Origin: Actinomycetes bacterium
GTDB taxonomy: Bacteria; Actinomycetota; Actinomycetes; Actinomycetales; Cellulomonadaceae
Assembly: GCA_023388235.1 (NCBI GenBank)
Contig: JAEWGQ010000274.1
Coordinates: 1 to 11,486 of the forward strand
DNA: 11,486 nucleotides
Reading direction: 5' to 3'
The notes beneath the pieces were generated by a model. That model was not told the origin of the DNA. It searched no databases and worked only from the letters and a program-made list of their open reading frames with translations. The position numbers and the translations under genes are program-made. Positions 4,832 through 11,486 of this stretch are shown here, piece after piece; the stretch's first letter is position 1, and each line of letters starts with the position of its first letter.

Positions 4832-5857
4832 GTGCCGGCACACGTCGCCCCGGCCGGGACCTCGGCCACCGTCGCGCCGTACCTGGTCCGGTACCTCCTG
4901 CTCATCGCGGACGAGCGCGGCGTGCCGTTCGACGACGCCCTGCGGGCCGGCGGGCTGACCCGCGAGGCCGTGGAGGCGCCGGCGCTGCTGGTGTCGTTCC
5001 GGCAGGGCCGGGCCGTGATCGAGGCCGCCGTCGACCTGCTGGGCGAGCCGGCGCTGGGGCTCGTGGTCGGGGGGCGCCAGCCCATCACCGCGGCGGGCGT
5101 GCTCGGCCTGGGCTGGCTGGCGTCGGCGACCGTCGCGGACGCCGTCCGGCTCGGCGTGCGCTACCAGGGGCTCGCCGGCGCGATGGTGCACTGGGCCGCC
5201 GGGAGCGACGGGGACCTGCTCGTCGTGACCGCCGCGGTGCACGGCGACTCCGCGCGCGTCGACGACTTCCTGGTCGACGAGGGGTTCGCGAGCATCACCC
5301 GGTCCGCGCGGGACGCCGTCGGCCCCGCCTTCGCGCCGCACGCGGTGGAGCTCGCCCGCCCGGCGCCCCCCGACCCCGGCCCGTGGACGGCGTGCTTCGG
5401 GGTGCCCGTCGCGTTCGGGGCACCGCGCAACGCCTGGGTGCTCGGCCGCGACACCTGGTCGCTGCCGCTGGCGACGGCGGACCGGTGGACGCTCGGGCTG
5501 GCGCGGGCGCTGCTCGACACCGAGGCGGCCGAGGCCGTGGACCGCCAGGAGCTGGTCGCGCTGCTGTCCGCGCGGGTCGACGCCGCCCTGCCGGACGTGC
5601 TGCCGCTGGCGACGCACGCGCGGGCGCTGGCGATGAGCGAGCGGACCCTGCGGCGGCGGCTCGCCGACGTCGCCTCCACGTACTCCGACGTGGTGGACGA
5701 GGTCCGGCGGCGGCGCGTCGGCCGGCTGATCGGGCGCCGGGAGGTGCCGCTGGCCGAGATCGCGGCGCGCGTCGGGTACGCGGACGAGCGCTCCCTGCGC
5801 CGGGCGGTGCGCCGCTGGTACGGCCGCTCCCCCGCCGACCTGCGCCCCCCGCGCTGA
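4832..5857 (+). CDS. AraC-family transcriptional regulator (VirS/OruR type, arabinose-binding-like N-domain)
   Basis: The protein has 341 residues from GTG 4832; GTG 4823, three codons upstream, is the alternative. The N-terminal part (about 20-205) has the layout of the Arabinose_bd-like domain found in VirS, ArgR and OruR regulators. It begins with LVRYLLLIADERGVPFDDAL, then GLTREAVEAP, and ends with the characteristic FGAPRNAWVLGRDTWSLPLA. The C-terminus is an AraC double helix-turn-helix: ALAMSERTLRRRLADVASTY (265-284) and PLAEIAARVGYADERSLRRA (306-325), finishing RRWYGRSPADLR, the family signature. It most likely controls the downstream oxidoreductase genes in response to a hydrophobic or small-molecule inducer; neither target nor ligand is shown by the sequence. 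It is transcribed in the same direction as its presumed targets, 146 bases upstream of the monooxygenase, unlike the divergent arrangement of mycobacterial virS. Confidence 0.93.
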   Translation: MPAHVAPAGTSATVAPYLVRYLLLIADERGVPFDDALRAGGLTREAVEAPALLVSFRQGRAVIEAAVDLLGEPALGLVVGGRQPITAAGVLGLGWLASATVADAVRLGVRYQGLAGAMVHWAAGSDGDLLVVTAAVHGDSARVDDFLVDEGFASITRSARDAVGPAFAPHAVELARPAPPDPGPWTACFGVPVAFGAPRNAWVLGRDTWSLPLATADRWTLGLARALLDTEAAEAVDRQELVALLSARVDAALPDVLPLATHARALAMSERTLRRRLADVASTYSDVVDEVRRRRVGRLIGRREVPLAEIAARVGYADERSLRRAVRRWYGRSPADLRPPR

Positions 5858-5896
5858 CGCCGGGCGCCTCGCGCGCACGAACGGGGCGGCACGGGA

Positions 5897-5915
5897 CGGC
5901 CACCGCGGGTGGCCG
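5897..5915 (+). terminator. 8-bp stem hairpin between araC-like gene and monooxygenase
   Basis: CGGCCACC-GCG-GGTGGCCG forms a perfect 8-bp stem with a 3-base loop, 40 bases after the regulator stop. It may end the regulator transcript, though no T-run follows. Equally it is a symmetric dyad centred near -77 relative to the predicted monooxygenase start site, where an activator could bind. The sequence alone does not decide between the two. Confidence 0.4.
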
Positions 5916-5970
5916 GTGATGTCCGGGAATGCGGCTCGCCGGGCCCTCCGGGCGGCGGGGGTCGCGTGCC

Positions 5971-5997
5971 TACAGTCGGCGGACCCACGCGAAGGAG
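5971..5997 (+). promoter_or_regulatory. -10 element and ribosome binding site of the monooxygenase operon
   Basis: TACAGT (5971-5976) is a good actinobacterial -10. No TTGAC-like -35 lies 16-19 bases upstream, which fits a promoter that needs an activator such as the adjacent AraC-type protein. GAAGGAG (5991-5997) is a strong ribosome binding site, 6 bases before GTG 6004, and fixes that start. The predicted leader is only about 20 bases. The remaining gap (5858-5970) holds the hairpin at 5897-5915 and no gene. Confidence 0.55.
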
Positions 5998-6003
5998 CGT
6001 CCC

Positions 6004-7362
6004 GTGACCCCATCCGTCTGCGTCATCGGCGCCGGCCCGGCCGGGCTCGCCGTCGCCCGCGCCCTGCGCGAGCGCGGCCTCGACCACGTCCACCTGGAGC
6101 GGCACACCGGCCTCGGCGGCGTCTGGGACATCGACAACCCCGGCACCCCGATGTACGAGTCCGCGCACCTGATCTCGAGCCGCACGACGTCCGGGTTCAG
6201 CGGCTTCCCGATGCCGGACGACTACCCGGACTACCCGCGGCACGCGCAGGTGCTGGCGTACCTGCGCGCGTTCGCCGACGCGTACGGGCTCACCGAGCAC
6301 GTCGAGACGGGGGTCGAGGTGACCGCCGTGCGCCGCGACGGCGACGCCTGGGCGGTGACCCGCGCCGACGGCGGCACGACCCGGCACGACGCCGTGGTGG
6401 TCGCCACCGGCTCGCAGTGGTACCCGAACGTGCCGGAGCTGCCGGGGTCGTTCACCGGGGAGGTGCGGCACAGCCAGACGTTCCGCAGCGCGTCCGAGTT
6501 CACCGGCCGCCGGGTGCTGGTGGTCGGCGCGGGGAACTCCGGCTGCGACATCGCGTGCGACGCCGCCCGCAACGCCGACCACGCCGTCATCAGCATGCGC
6601 CGCGGCTACTGGTTCATCCCGAAGCACGTGTTCGGGGTGCCGTCCGACGTGGTCGGCGGGGCGGGGTCGTTCCTGCCGAAGCGCGCCGAGCGGGCGCTGA
6701 TCCAGCCGCTGCTGCGGCTGCTGACCGGCAAGCCGGAGCGCCTGGGGCTGCAGAAGCCGGACCACAAGCTGTTCGAGACGCACCCGATCGTGAACTCGAT
6801 GCTGCTGCACCACCTGCAGCACGGCGACATCACCGCGCGCCCGGGCATCCGGGACACCGCCGGGCGGACGGTCACGTTCACCGACGGCACGTCCGACGAG
6901 TTCGACCTCGTCGTGCTGGCCACCGGGTACCGGCACCGGGTGCCGGTCGCGCAGGAGTACTTCGGCGACGAGCAGCACCCCGACCTGTACCTGAACTTCG
7001 CGTCCCGGGAGCACCCCGGCCTGTTCGGGGTCGGCTACATCGAGACCAACAGCGGGGCGTACGGCCTGTTCGACCGGCAGGCGCACGTGATCGCGGCGTA
7101 CCTGGACGGGCAGCGCCGCGGCACCCCGCAGGCCGCCCGGTTCACGGCGATGATCGCCGGCGACCGGCCCGACCTGACCAGCGGCCTGCACTTCGACTCC
7201 TCGCCCCGGCACCGCGGGTACGTCGACTCCGACGCGTACGCCCGGTACCTGGCGAAGGTCGGCCGCACGCTGGGCTGGCGCCTGGACTCCGACGCGCCGC
7301 GGGGCGCCGGCGGGGCACGCACGGCACCGAGGGCGCCGGCCGCACCGGCGGTGCCGGCGTGA
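6004..7362 (+). CDS. Flavin-containing monooxygenase (class B, FMO-like)
   Basis: The protein has 452 residues. Motifs appear in family order: FAD-binding GAGPAG (9-14) directly after the N-terminal strand; LGGVWDIDNPGTPMYES (37-53), typical of FMOs; the fingerprint FTGEVRHSQTF (150-160), fitting FxGxxxHxxx(F/Y); NADPH-binding GAGNSG (175-180); and LATGY (305-309). The fingerprint ends in F rather than the W of Baeyer-Villiger enzymes, which favours an FMO or N-/S-oxygenase-like enzyme, but does not exclude ketone or hydrocarbon oxidation. It should use NADPH, O2 and FAD to insert one oxygen atom; the substrate is unknown. The last 25 or so residues (after about 430) are Ala/Pro/Gly-rich and look disordered. 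The start is fixed by GAAGGAG. Its TGA overlaps the SDR GTG. MymA (Rv3083) of the mycobacterial virS-mymA locus is an enzyme of this class. Confidence 0.92.
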   Translation: MTPSVCVIGAGPAGLAVARALRERGLDHVHLERHTGLGGVWDIDNPGTPMYESAHLISSRTTSGFSGFPMPDDYPDYPRHAQVLAYLRAFADAYGLTEHVETGVEVTAVRRDGDAWAVTRADGGTTRHDAVVVATGSQWYPNVPELPGSFTGEVRHSQTFRSASEFTGRRVLVVGAGNSGCDIACDAARNADHAVISMRRGYWFIPKHVFGVPSDVVGGAGSFLPKRAERALIQPLLRLLTGKPERLGLQKPDHKLFETHPIVNSMLLHHLQHGDITARPGIRDTAGRTVTFTDGTSDEFDLVVLATGYRHRVPVAQEYFGDEQHPDLYLNFASREHPGLFGVGYIETNSGAYGLFDRQAHVIAAYLDGQRRGTPQAARFTAMIAGDRPDLTSGLHFDSSPRHRGYVDSDAYARYLAKVGRTLGWRLDSDAPRGAGGARTAPRAPAAPAVPA

Positions 7363-8246
7363 CGTACGACTACCGGGACAAGGTCGTCGTCGTCACGGGC
7401 GGCGCCGGCGGGATCGCGCGGGCGTTCCTGTTCCCCGCGGCGGCGCGCGGCGCGCTGCTCGTCGTCGTCGACATCCGGGCGGAGGCGGCCGAGCGGGTGG
7501 CCGCCGAGCTGCCGGGCGCCGGGCACGCGGGGTACGGCTGCGACCTCACCGACGAGGAGCAGGTGGCCGAGCTGCTGCGCCGGGTCGAGGCGCGGCACGG
7601 GCGCATCGACGTGCTGGTGAACAACGTCGGGATGACCAGCGCCGAGCGGTTCGACGAGCGCACGGTCGACTCCATCCGCACCGAGCTCGACGTGAACCTG
7701 GTGTCCCCGCTCGTGCTCACCCGCCTGGCCGTGCCGCTGCTGCACCGGTCCCGCGACCCCCGCGTCGTGACGACGGTGTCGCTCGGCGGGATCTTCCCGC
7801 TCGGGGAGACGCCGATCTACACGGCGTCGAAGTTCGGGCTGCGCGGCGCGATGCTGGCCATCGGGCTGGACCTGCGGTCGAAGGGCATCACGGCGGGGTC
7901 GGTGCTGCCGTCCGCGACCGACACCCGGATGCTGCGGCAGGAGGCCGTCGACGGCGGGAACTCGCTGCAGTTCCAGGACCCGCCGCAGCCGCCCGAGGTC
8001 GTGGCCCGCACGATGATGCGGCTGCTCGACCGGCCGGCGCTCGAGCGGTACCCGCGGCCGTCGGAGGCGGTGCTGGTGAAGACGGCGATGCTGTTCCCGA
8101 ACGCGCTGCCGTGGGCCATGCGGCTGTTCCGGCGGCGGGGCGAGCGGGGCATGGCCGCGTACCTGGCCCGGCTGGAGCGCGCGGGGGTCGCGGAGCGCCG
8201 CGACGGCCGGTGGGTGCTCGTCGACGGGGAGCAGGTGCTGCGGTGA
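7359..8246 (+). CDS. Short-chain dehydrogenase/reductase (classical SDR)
   Basis: The protein has 295 residues from GTG 7359, which overlaps the monooxygenase stop (GTGA). The Rossmann start is VVVVTGGAGGIARAF (9-23), where the usual TGxxxGIG ends in Ala. An acidic residue after the second strand, VVVDIR (D38), suggests NAD rather than NADP. Further landmarks are CDLTD (61-65), NNVG (88-91, for NNAG), N113 and the catalytic set S141, Y154, K158 in VSLGGIFPLGETPIYTASKF, with the standard 13-residue Ser-Tyr spacing. About 40 C-terminal residues beyond the core (MRLFRRRGERGMAAYLARLE) are basic and amphipathic and may contact membrane or a partner. It probably oxidises an alcohol formed or released by the monooxygenase step to an aldehyde or ketone; substrate unknown. 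Stop overlaps the aldehyde dehydrogenase start. Confidence 0.92.
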   Translation: MTYDYRDKVVVVTGGAGGIARAFLFPAAARGALLVVVDIRAEAAERVAAELPGAGHAGYGCDLTDEEQVAELLRRVEARHGRIDVLVNNVGMTSAERFDERTVDSIRTELDVNLVSPLVLTRLAVPLLHRSRDPRVVTTVSLGGIFPLGETPIYTASKFGLRGAMLAIGLDLRSKGITAGSVLPSATDTRMLRQEAVDGGNSLQFQDPPQPPEVVARTMMRLLDRPALERYPRPSEAVLVKTAMLFPNALPWAMRLFRRRGERGMAAYLARLERAGVAERRDGRWVLVDGEQVLR

Positions 8247-9649
8247 CCCTCACGATCGTCGGGCCGGCGGACGGCGCGGTGCTCGGCACCGTCCCCGGGA
8301 CGAGCCCGCAGGAGGTGGCGGCGCACGCGCGCGACGCCCGGGACGTGTTCACGTCCGGGGTGTGGTCGGGCCTGCCGCCCCGGGACCGCGCGGCCGCGCT
8401 GCTGCGCCTCGCGGACCTCATGGCCCGGGACGCCGAGACGCTGGCGCGGCTGGACTGCGAGGACGCCGGCAAGCCGATCACCGAGTGCCGGGAGAACGAC
8501 GTGCCCGGGGCGGTGGAGACGATCCGCTGGTTCGCCGAGGCGCTCGACAAGACGTACGGCCGGGTGTCCACCACGGCACGGGACGTGCTGGCGTTCACGG
8601 AGCGCGAGCCGGTCGGCGTGGTGGCCGCGATCCTGCCGTGGAACTACCCGCTCGCGATGGCCGCGTGGAAGATCGGGCCGGCGCTCGCCGCGGGCAACTG
8701 CCTGCTGCTCAAGCCGGCCGACGCCACCCCGCGGTCCGCCCTGCACGTCGCCGCGCTGGCCCTGGAGGCGGGGATCCCGCCCGGGGTGCTGCGCGTGCTC
8801 ACCGGGACCGGGCCCGTCACGGGGGCGGCGCTCGCCGCGGACCCGGTCGTGGGCGCCATCTCGGTCACCGGGTCCGCGCGCACCGGCCGGGCGGTGCTGG
8901 CCGCGGCGGCGGCGTCGAACCTCAAGCGGGTGAGCCTGGAGCTGGGCGGCAAGAGCCCGCAGATCGTCCTCGACGACGCCCTGGCGTTCGGGGACCGGCT
9001 GGTCGAGGGGCTCGTCGAGGCGGCGTTCCTGACGTCCGGCCAGAACTGCACCGCGGGCTCGCGGGTGCTCGTGCACGAGGACGTCCACGACGCGGTGGTG
9101 GCGCAGCTCGTCGCCGCGGCGCGGGCGCTGCGCGTGGGGCACCCGGCCGACCCGGCGACCCGGCTGGGCCCCGTGATCCACGACGCCGCCGCCGACCGCA
9201 TCCTCGCGGCCGTGCGGGAGGCGACCGCGGCCGGCGCGGTGCTGGCGACCGGCGGCGGCGAGGTCGACGTGCACCCCGGCGGGCGGTACCTGGAGCCCAC
9301 CGTGCTGGTGGACGTGCCGGCCGGCGCCCCGATCCTGCGGACCGAGGTGTTCGGGCCCGTCGTCACGGTGCAGCGGTTCCGCACCCGGGACGAGGCGGTG
9401 GCGCTGGCGAACGACGTCGACCACGGGCTGGCGGCGTCGGTGTGGACCACCCGGCTGGACGACGCGCTGGCCGTGGCCCGCGGGGTGCACGCCGGGGTGG
9501 TGTCGGTCGGCGCGTACAGCGAGGGCGACCTCACGGTGCCGTTCGGCGGGTGGAAGGAGTCCGGCTTCGGGGGCGTCGAGAAGTCCCTGGCCGCGTTCGA
9601 GCAGTGGACGCGGGTGAAGTCGGTCTGGGTGCAGCTGAGCGCCCCGTAG
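8243..9649 (+). CDS. NAD(P)-dependent aldehyde dehydrogenase
   Basis: The protein has 468 residues from GTG 8243, overlapping the SDR stop (GTGA). All active-site features are present: PWNYP with Asn134, KPAD (Lys157), the cofactor-loop VTGSARTG (208-215), LELGGKSPQ with general base Glu233, GQNCTAG with catalytic Cys269, and EVFGPVV (Glu368, Phe370). The C-terminus VPFGGWKESGFG followed by EKSLAAFEQWTRVKSVWV resembles aminoaldehyde-type enzymes such as PuuC, which hints at gamma-aminobutyraldehyde-like substrates but is not proof. It converts an aldehyde to the acid with reduction of NAD(P)+ and would complete the cassette. Length is slightly short for the family (usually 475-500), mainly at the N-terminus. 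A very strong hairpin follows the TAG. Confidence 0.95.
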   Translation: MTLTIVGPADGAVLGTVPGTSPQEVAAHARDARDVFTSGVWSGLPPRDRAAALLRLADLMARDAETLARLDCEDAGKPITECRENDVPGAVETIRWFAEALDKTYGRVSTTARDVLAFTEREPVGVVAAILPWNYPLAMAAWKIGPALAAGNCLLLKPADATPRSALHVAALALEAGIPPGVLRVLTGTGPVTGAALAADPVVGAISVTGSARTGRAVLAAAAASNLKRVSLELGGKSPQIVLDDALAFGDRLVEGLVEAAFLTSGQNCTAGSRVLVHEDVHDAVVAQLVAAARALRVGHPADPATRLGPVIHDAAADRILAAVREATAAGAVLATGGGEVDVHPGGRYLEPTVLVDVPAGAPILRTEVFGPVVTVQRFRTRDEAVALANDVDHGLAASVWTTRLDDALAVARGVHAGVVSVGAYSEGDLTVPFGGWKESGFGGVEKSLAAFEQWTRVKSVWVQLSAP

Positions 9650-9651
9650 GA

Positions 9652-9693
9652 CGCGCGTGCGCCCCGCCGGGGGGCCGGCGGGGCGCACGTGCG
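9652..9693. terminator. Bidirectional terminator hairpin between aldehyde dehydrogenase gene and flgE
   Basis: The 51-base gap between two convergent genes is almost entirely one inverted repeat. GTGCGCCCCGCCGG (9657-9670) pairs perfectly with CCGGCGGGGCGCAC (9675-9688) around a GGGG loop. Pairing continues outward to 9652/9693 with a single G-T wobble, for a stem of about 19 bp. There is no T-run on either side, as is usual for high-GC actinobacterial terminators. Being symmetric, it can stop the cassette from reading into flgE antisense, and the reverse. Confidence 0.8.
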
Positions 9694-9700
9694 ACGCGGC

Positions 9701-10897
9701 TCAGCGCTTGAGGTTCACGAGCTCCTGCAGCACCTCGTCCGAGGTGGTGATGACGCGGGAGTTCGCCTGGAACCCGCGCTGGGCGATGATCAGCTGCGTG
9801 AACTCCGTGGACAGGTCCACGTTGCTCATCTCGAGCGAGCCGGACGACAGGGTGCCGCGGCCGCCGACGCCCGCGGCGCCGATCTGCGGGTCGCCCGAGT
9901 TCACCGTGGTGGTGAACAGCGAGCCGCCGGCCTTCGACAGGCCGGACGGGTTGGTGAACGACGCCATCGCGATCCGGCCGAGGTCCTGCTTGAGGCCGTT
10001 GCTGAACGCGCCGTTGATCGTGCCGTCCGACCCGAGCGTGAACGACTGCAGGATGCCGGCGGCGTAGCCGTCCTGCTTGCCGGCCTGCACGGTGTCGACG
10101 CCCGCCATGCCGGTGATGCCGGCGACGTCGACGTTCACGCCGCCGATGGTGAAGGCGGTCGGCCCGGGGGCCGTGCCCACGCCGACGAGCGTGCCGGTCG
10201 GCCCGAAGTTGAGGGCCGCGGGCGCGATCGTGTTCGTGCCGTCGGAGGCGCCCATCGTCCAGCCGGTGGCCGTCTTGGTGAACGTCAGCGCGATCTCCCG
10301 CTCGTTGCCGAGCGCGTCGTACGCCTTGACCGCGACCGTCGTGACCTTGTTCAGCTCGGCGTCCGAGGGCAGGTTGCCCGCGAACGGGGCGGCGGTGGTC
10401 GCCCGGGCCGGCATCACGGTGCCGACGGCGACGCGGATGTCGCCGACCGGCTGGCTCGTGTCGATCTGGCCGTTGACCGCGGCCCAGCCCTGGACGATCG
10501 CGCCGTCGCCCGGCAGGACCATCTGGCCGGTGGAGTCGAAGTCGAACGACCCGGCGCGCGTGTAGAACTGCTGCGTCCCCTGGCGGACGACGAAGAAGCC
10601 GTCGCCGGAGATCATCATGTCGGTGCTGCGCCCGGTGAGCTGCGCGGCGCCCTGCGTGAAGTTCGTCGTGATGCCGGCGACCTGCACGCCGAGGCCGACC
10701 TGGGCGGGGTTCTGGCCGCCGACGCCGTCCTGCGCGCCGGACGCCGCGTTGAGCATCTGGCTCAGCGTGTCCTGGAACTGGATCTGGGACGCCTTGAAGC
10801 CGGTGGTGTTGACGTTGGCGATGTTGTTGCCGGTGACGTCGAGCATCGTCTGGTGGGAACGCAGACCGCTGATGCCGGAGAACAGAGAGCGGAGCAT
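9701..10897 (-). CDS. flgE: Flagellar hook protein FlgE
   Basis: The protein has 398 residues and is the structural subunit of the hook, exported through the flagellar type III system. The N-terminus is the rod/hook signature MLRSLFSGISGLRSHQTMLD then VTGNNIANVNTTGFKASQIQ (1-40), forming the D0 helix. D1 features include TDMMISGDGFFVVRQGTQQF (about 92-111). A variable Ala/Thr/Gly-rich middle (about 150-280) matches the surface D2 region. The C-terminus resumes D1/D0 with GRIAMASFTNPSGLSKAGGS and LEMSNVDLSTEFTQLIIAQR, then GFQANSRVITTSDEVLQELV. Length is close to E. coli FlgE (402), which separates it from FlgF/FlgG (about 250). GAAGGG lies 7 bases before the ATG, 30 bases after flgD. It ends facing the aldehyde dehydrogenase gene, whereas in the usual cluster order flbD would follow. 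Confidence 0.95.
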   Translation of the reverse strand: MLRSLFSGISGLRSHQTMLDVTGNNIANVNTTGFKASQIQFQDTLSQMLNAASGAQDGVGGQNPAQVGLGVQVAGITTNFTQGAAQLTGRSTDMMISGDGFFVVRQGTQQFYTRAGSFDFDSTGQMVLPGDGAIVQGWAAVNGQIDTSQPVGDIRVAVGTVMPARATTAAPFAGNLPSDAELNKVTTVAVKAYDALGNEREIALTFTKTATGWTMGASDGTNTIAPAALNFGPTGTLVGVGTAPGPTAFTIGGVNVDVAGITGMAGVDTVQAGKQDGYAAGILQSFTLGSDGTINGAFSNGLKQDLGRIAMASFTNPSGLSKAGGSLFTTTVNSGDPQIGAAGVGGRGTLSSGSLEMSNVDLSTEFTQLIIAQRGFQANSRVITTSDEVLQELVNLKR

Positions 10898-10927
10898 GGG
10901 AGATCCCTTCGGGGGTGCGGACCGCGG

Positions 10928-11374
10928 TCAGGCGGTGGTCGAGGAGGACGGCGTGGCCGGAGCGGGGCTGACGCTCGCCACGGCGTCGAGGGGGACGTCG
11001 GCGGTGCCGACCTTGAGGACGGGCACGGACTTCGCGTAGTCGACCGACGAGACGACGCCGGTGGCGGTCTTGCCGTCGGCGCCGGTCCAGGTCACCTGGC
11101 GGCCGACCAGGTCGGACGAGGCCATGCGCATCTGCAGCGCGAACTGCTCGCGGGCCGAGGCCTGGATCTCGGAGAGGGACTCCATCATCCCGAGCTGCGT
11201 GGTCTGCGCCATCATGTCGCTGGTGTCCATGGGGCTGCTCGGGTCCTGGTTGGACAGCTGGGCGACCAGGAGCTTGAGGAACGTGTTCTTGTCGAGCTCC
11301 TTGGTGGGGGCCGGCGTGGTGCCGGCCGCCGCGTCGGTGCGCGAGTTCGTGATGTACGAGACGTCGATGGACAC
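10928..11374 (-). CDS. flgD: Flagellar hook capping protein FlgD (short form)
   Basis: The protein has 148 residues. FlgD caps the growing hook and guides FlgE assembly. The conserved N-terminal segment is LDKNTFLKLLVAQLSNQDPS (about 27-46) followed by SPMDTSDMMAQTTQLGMMES, the strongest FlgD signature. A short Tudor-like beta region follows (LVGRQVTW, TATGVVSSVDY, VPVLKVGTADVPLDAVASV). The inserted Ig/FnIII-like domain of the 231-residue enterobacterial protein is missing, as in many Gram-positive FlgD proteins. The tail is Pro/Ser/Thr-rich. GTG start at 11374 is preceded by GAGGAG, which overlaps the stop region of the upstream fliK-like frame 10 bases away. The flgD-flgE gap (10898-10927) holds only the flgE ribosome binding site and a GACCGCGGTC palindrome. 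Confidence 0.94.
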   Translation of the reverse strand: MSIDVSYITNSRTDAAAGTTPAPTKELDKNTFLKLLVAQLSNQDPSSPMDTSDMMAQTTQLGMMESLSEIQASAREQFALQMRMASSDLVGRQVTWTGADGKTATGVVSSVDYAKSVPVLKVGTADVPLDAVASVSPAPATPSSSTTA

Positions 11375-11384
11375 GCGGGGCTCC

Positions 11385-11486
11385 TCAGACGAGCAGGTCG
11401 AGGCCGCCGGCGGCGGTCGACGGTCGGGCGGACGGGGTGGTGGCGGGCGCGGCGGCCGGGCCGGGGACGCCGGGCGACGCGGGGGC
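11385..11486 (-). CDS. fliK: Probable flagellar hook-length control protein FliK (C-terminal 33 residues)
   Basis: The minus strand is open from the right edge to a TGA at 11385-11387, giving a Pro/Ala/Thr/Ser-rich tail that ends STAAGGLDLLV. It lies 10 bases upstream of flgD, and the flgD ribosome binding site overlaps its end. In Gram-positive flagellar operons fliK directly precedes flgD, and FliK proteins commonly finish with a low-complexity stretch and a short hydrophobic end. The call rests mainly on position, because the conserved FliK C-terminal domain would lie beyond the edge. Confidence 0.6.
   Translation of the reverse strand, partial: APASPGVPGPAAAPATTPSARPSTAAGGLDLLV

Noticed and set aside
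4342..5088. A 248-residue version of FlbD starting far upstream
   Set aside because: The extension runs antisense through the AraC-type gene and past its own promoter. Conserved FlbD sequence starts at MIIVTRLNG, with a purine-rich site just before GTG 4665.
5898..5914. CRISPR-like or attachment-site interpretation of the GGCCACC dyad
   Set aside because: There is a single short dyad with no spacer-repeat series and no integrase. A hairpin terminator or operator is the simpler reading.
5161..7212. A 683-residue minus-strand open frame opposite the regulator and monooxygenase
   Set aside because: Composition is Arg/Gly/His/Val-rich low complexity typical of antisense frames in very GC-rich DNA. 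The plus strand encodes clear families with intact motifs.
7817..9688. A 623-residue minus-strand open frame opposite the aldehyde dehydrogenase
   Set aside because: Same reasoning: no recognisable domain, and the opposing frame has every catalytic residue of the ALDH family.

Overview
The window is very GC-rich and uses many GTG starts and short ATGA/GTGA stop/start overlaps. Its flagellar proteins are of the Gram-positive type, which suggests a motile high-GC actinobacterium. Gene order and protein style fit a Cellulomonas-like member of the Micrococcales. That genus-level call is an inference, not a database match.

Two blocks make up the region. The first is a flagellar superoperon on the minus strand, read right to left: the end of a probable fliK (11385-11486), flgD, flgE (hook), then, after an interruption, flbD, motA, motB (stator), fliL, fliM, fliN (switch/C-ring) and the start of fliO (1-303, running off the left edge). 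The order fliK-flgD-flgE-flbD-motA-motB-fliL-fliM-fliN-fliO is the familiar one of Gram-positive fla/che operons. The second block is a four-gene plus-strand cassette (4832-9649) lying between flgE and flbD. It encodes an AraC/VirS-type regulator, a flavin-dependent monooxygenase, a short-chain dehydrogenase and an aldehyde dehydrogenase. The three enzymes overlap by 4 bases at each junction and look like one oxidative pathway: oxygenate, oxidise alcohol to carbonyl, oxidise aldehyde to acid. The pathway has no obvious link to motility.

The control signals show how the split cluster could still be expressed. Two minus-strand sites with identical architecture, CTCA-N16-GCCGAT, lie directly upstream of flbD and fliM. 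They resemble sigma-28 (FliA/SigD/WhiG) promoters and would restart flagellar transcription after the cassette and after fliL. A strong symmetric hairpin separates the convergent ends of the aldehyde dehydrogenase gene and flgE. A GNRA-loop hairpin lies just behind fliL. The araC-type gene has a TTGACG/TACGGT promoter placed so that its mRNA would be leaderless.

No tRNA, rRNA, CRISPR array, insertion sequence or recognisable attachment site was seen. Nothing here is a clearly new molecular system. The most interesting points are the metabolic cassette inside the flagellar cluster, the matched pair of flagellar-type promoters (one overlapping the first possible fliM start), a FliM without the usual CheY-binding N-terminus, and a MotB whose peptidoglycan-binding aspartate is replaced by asparagine.
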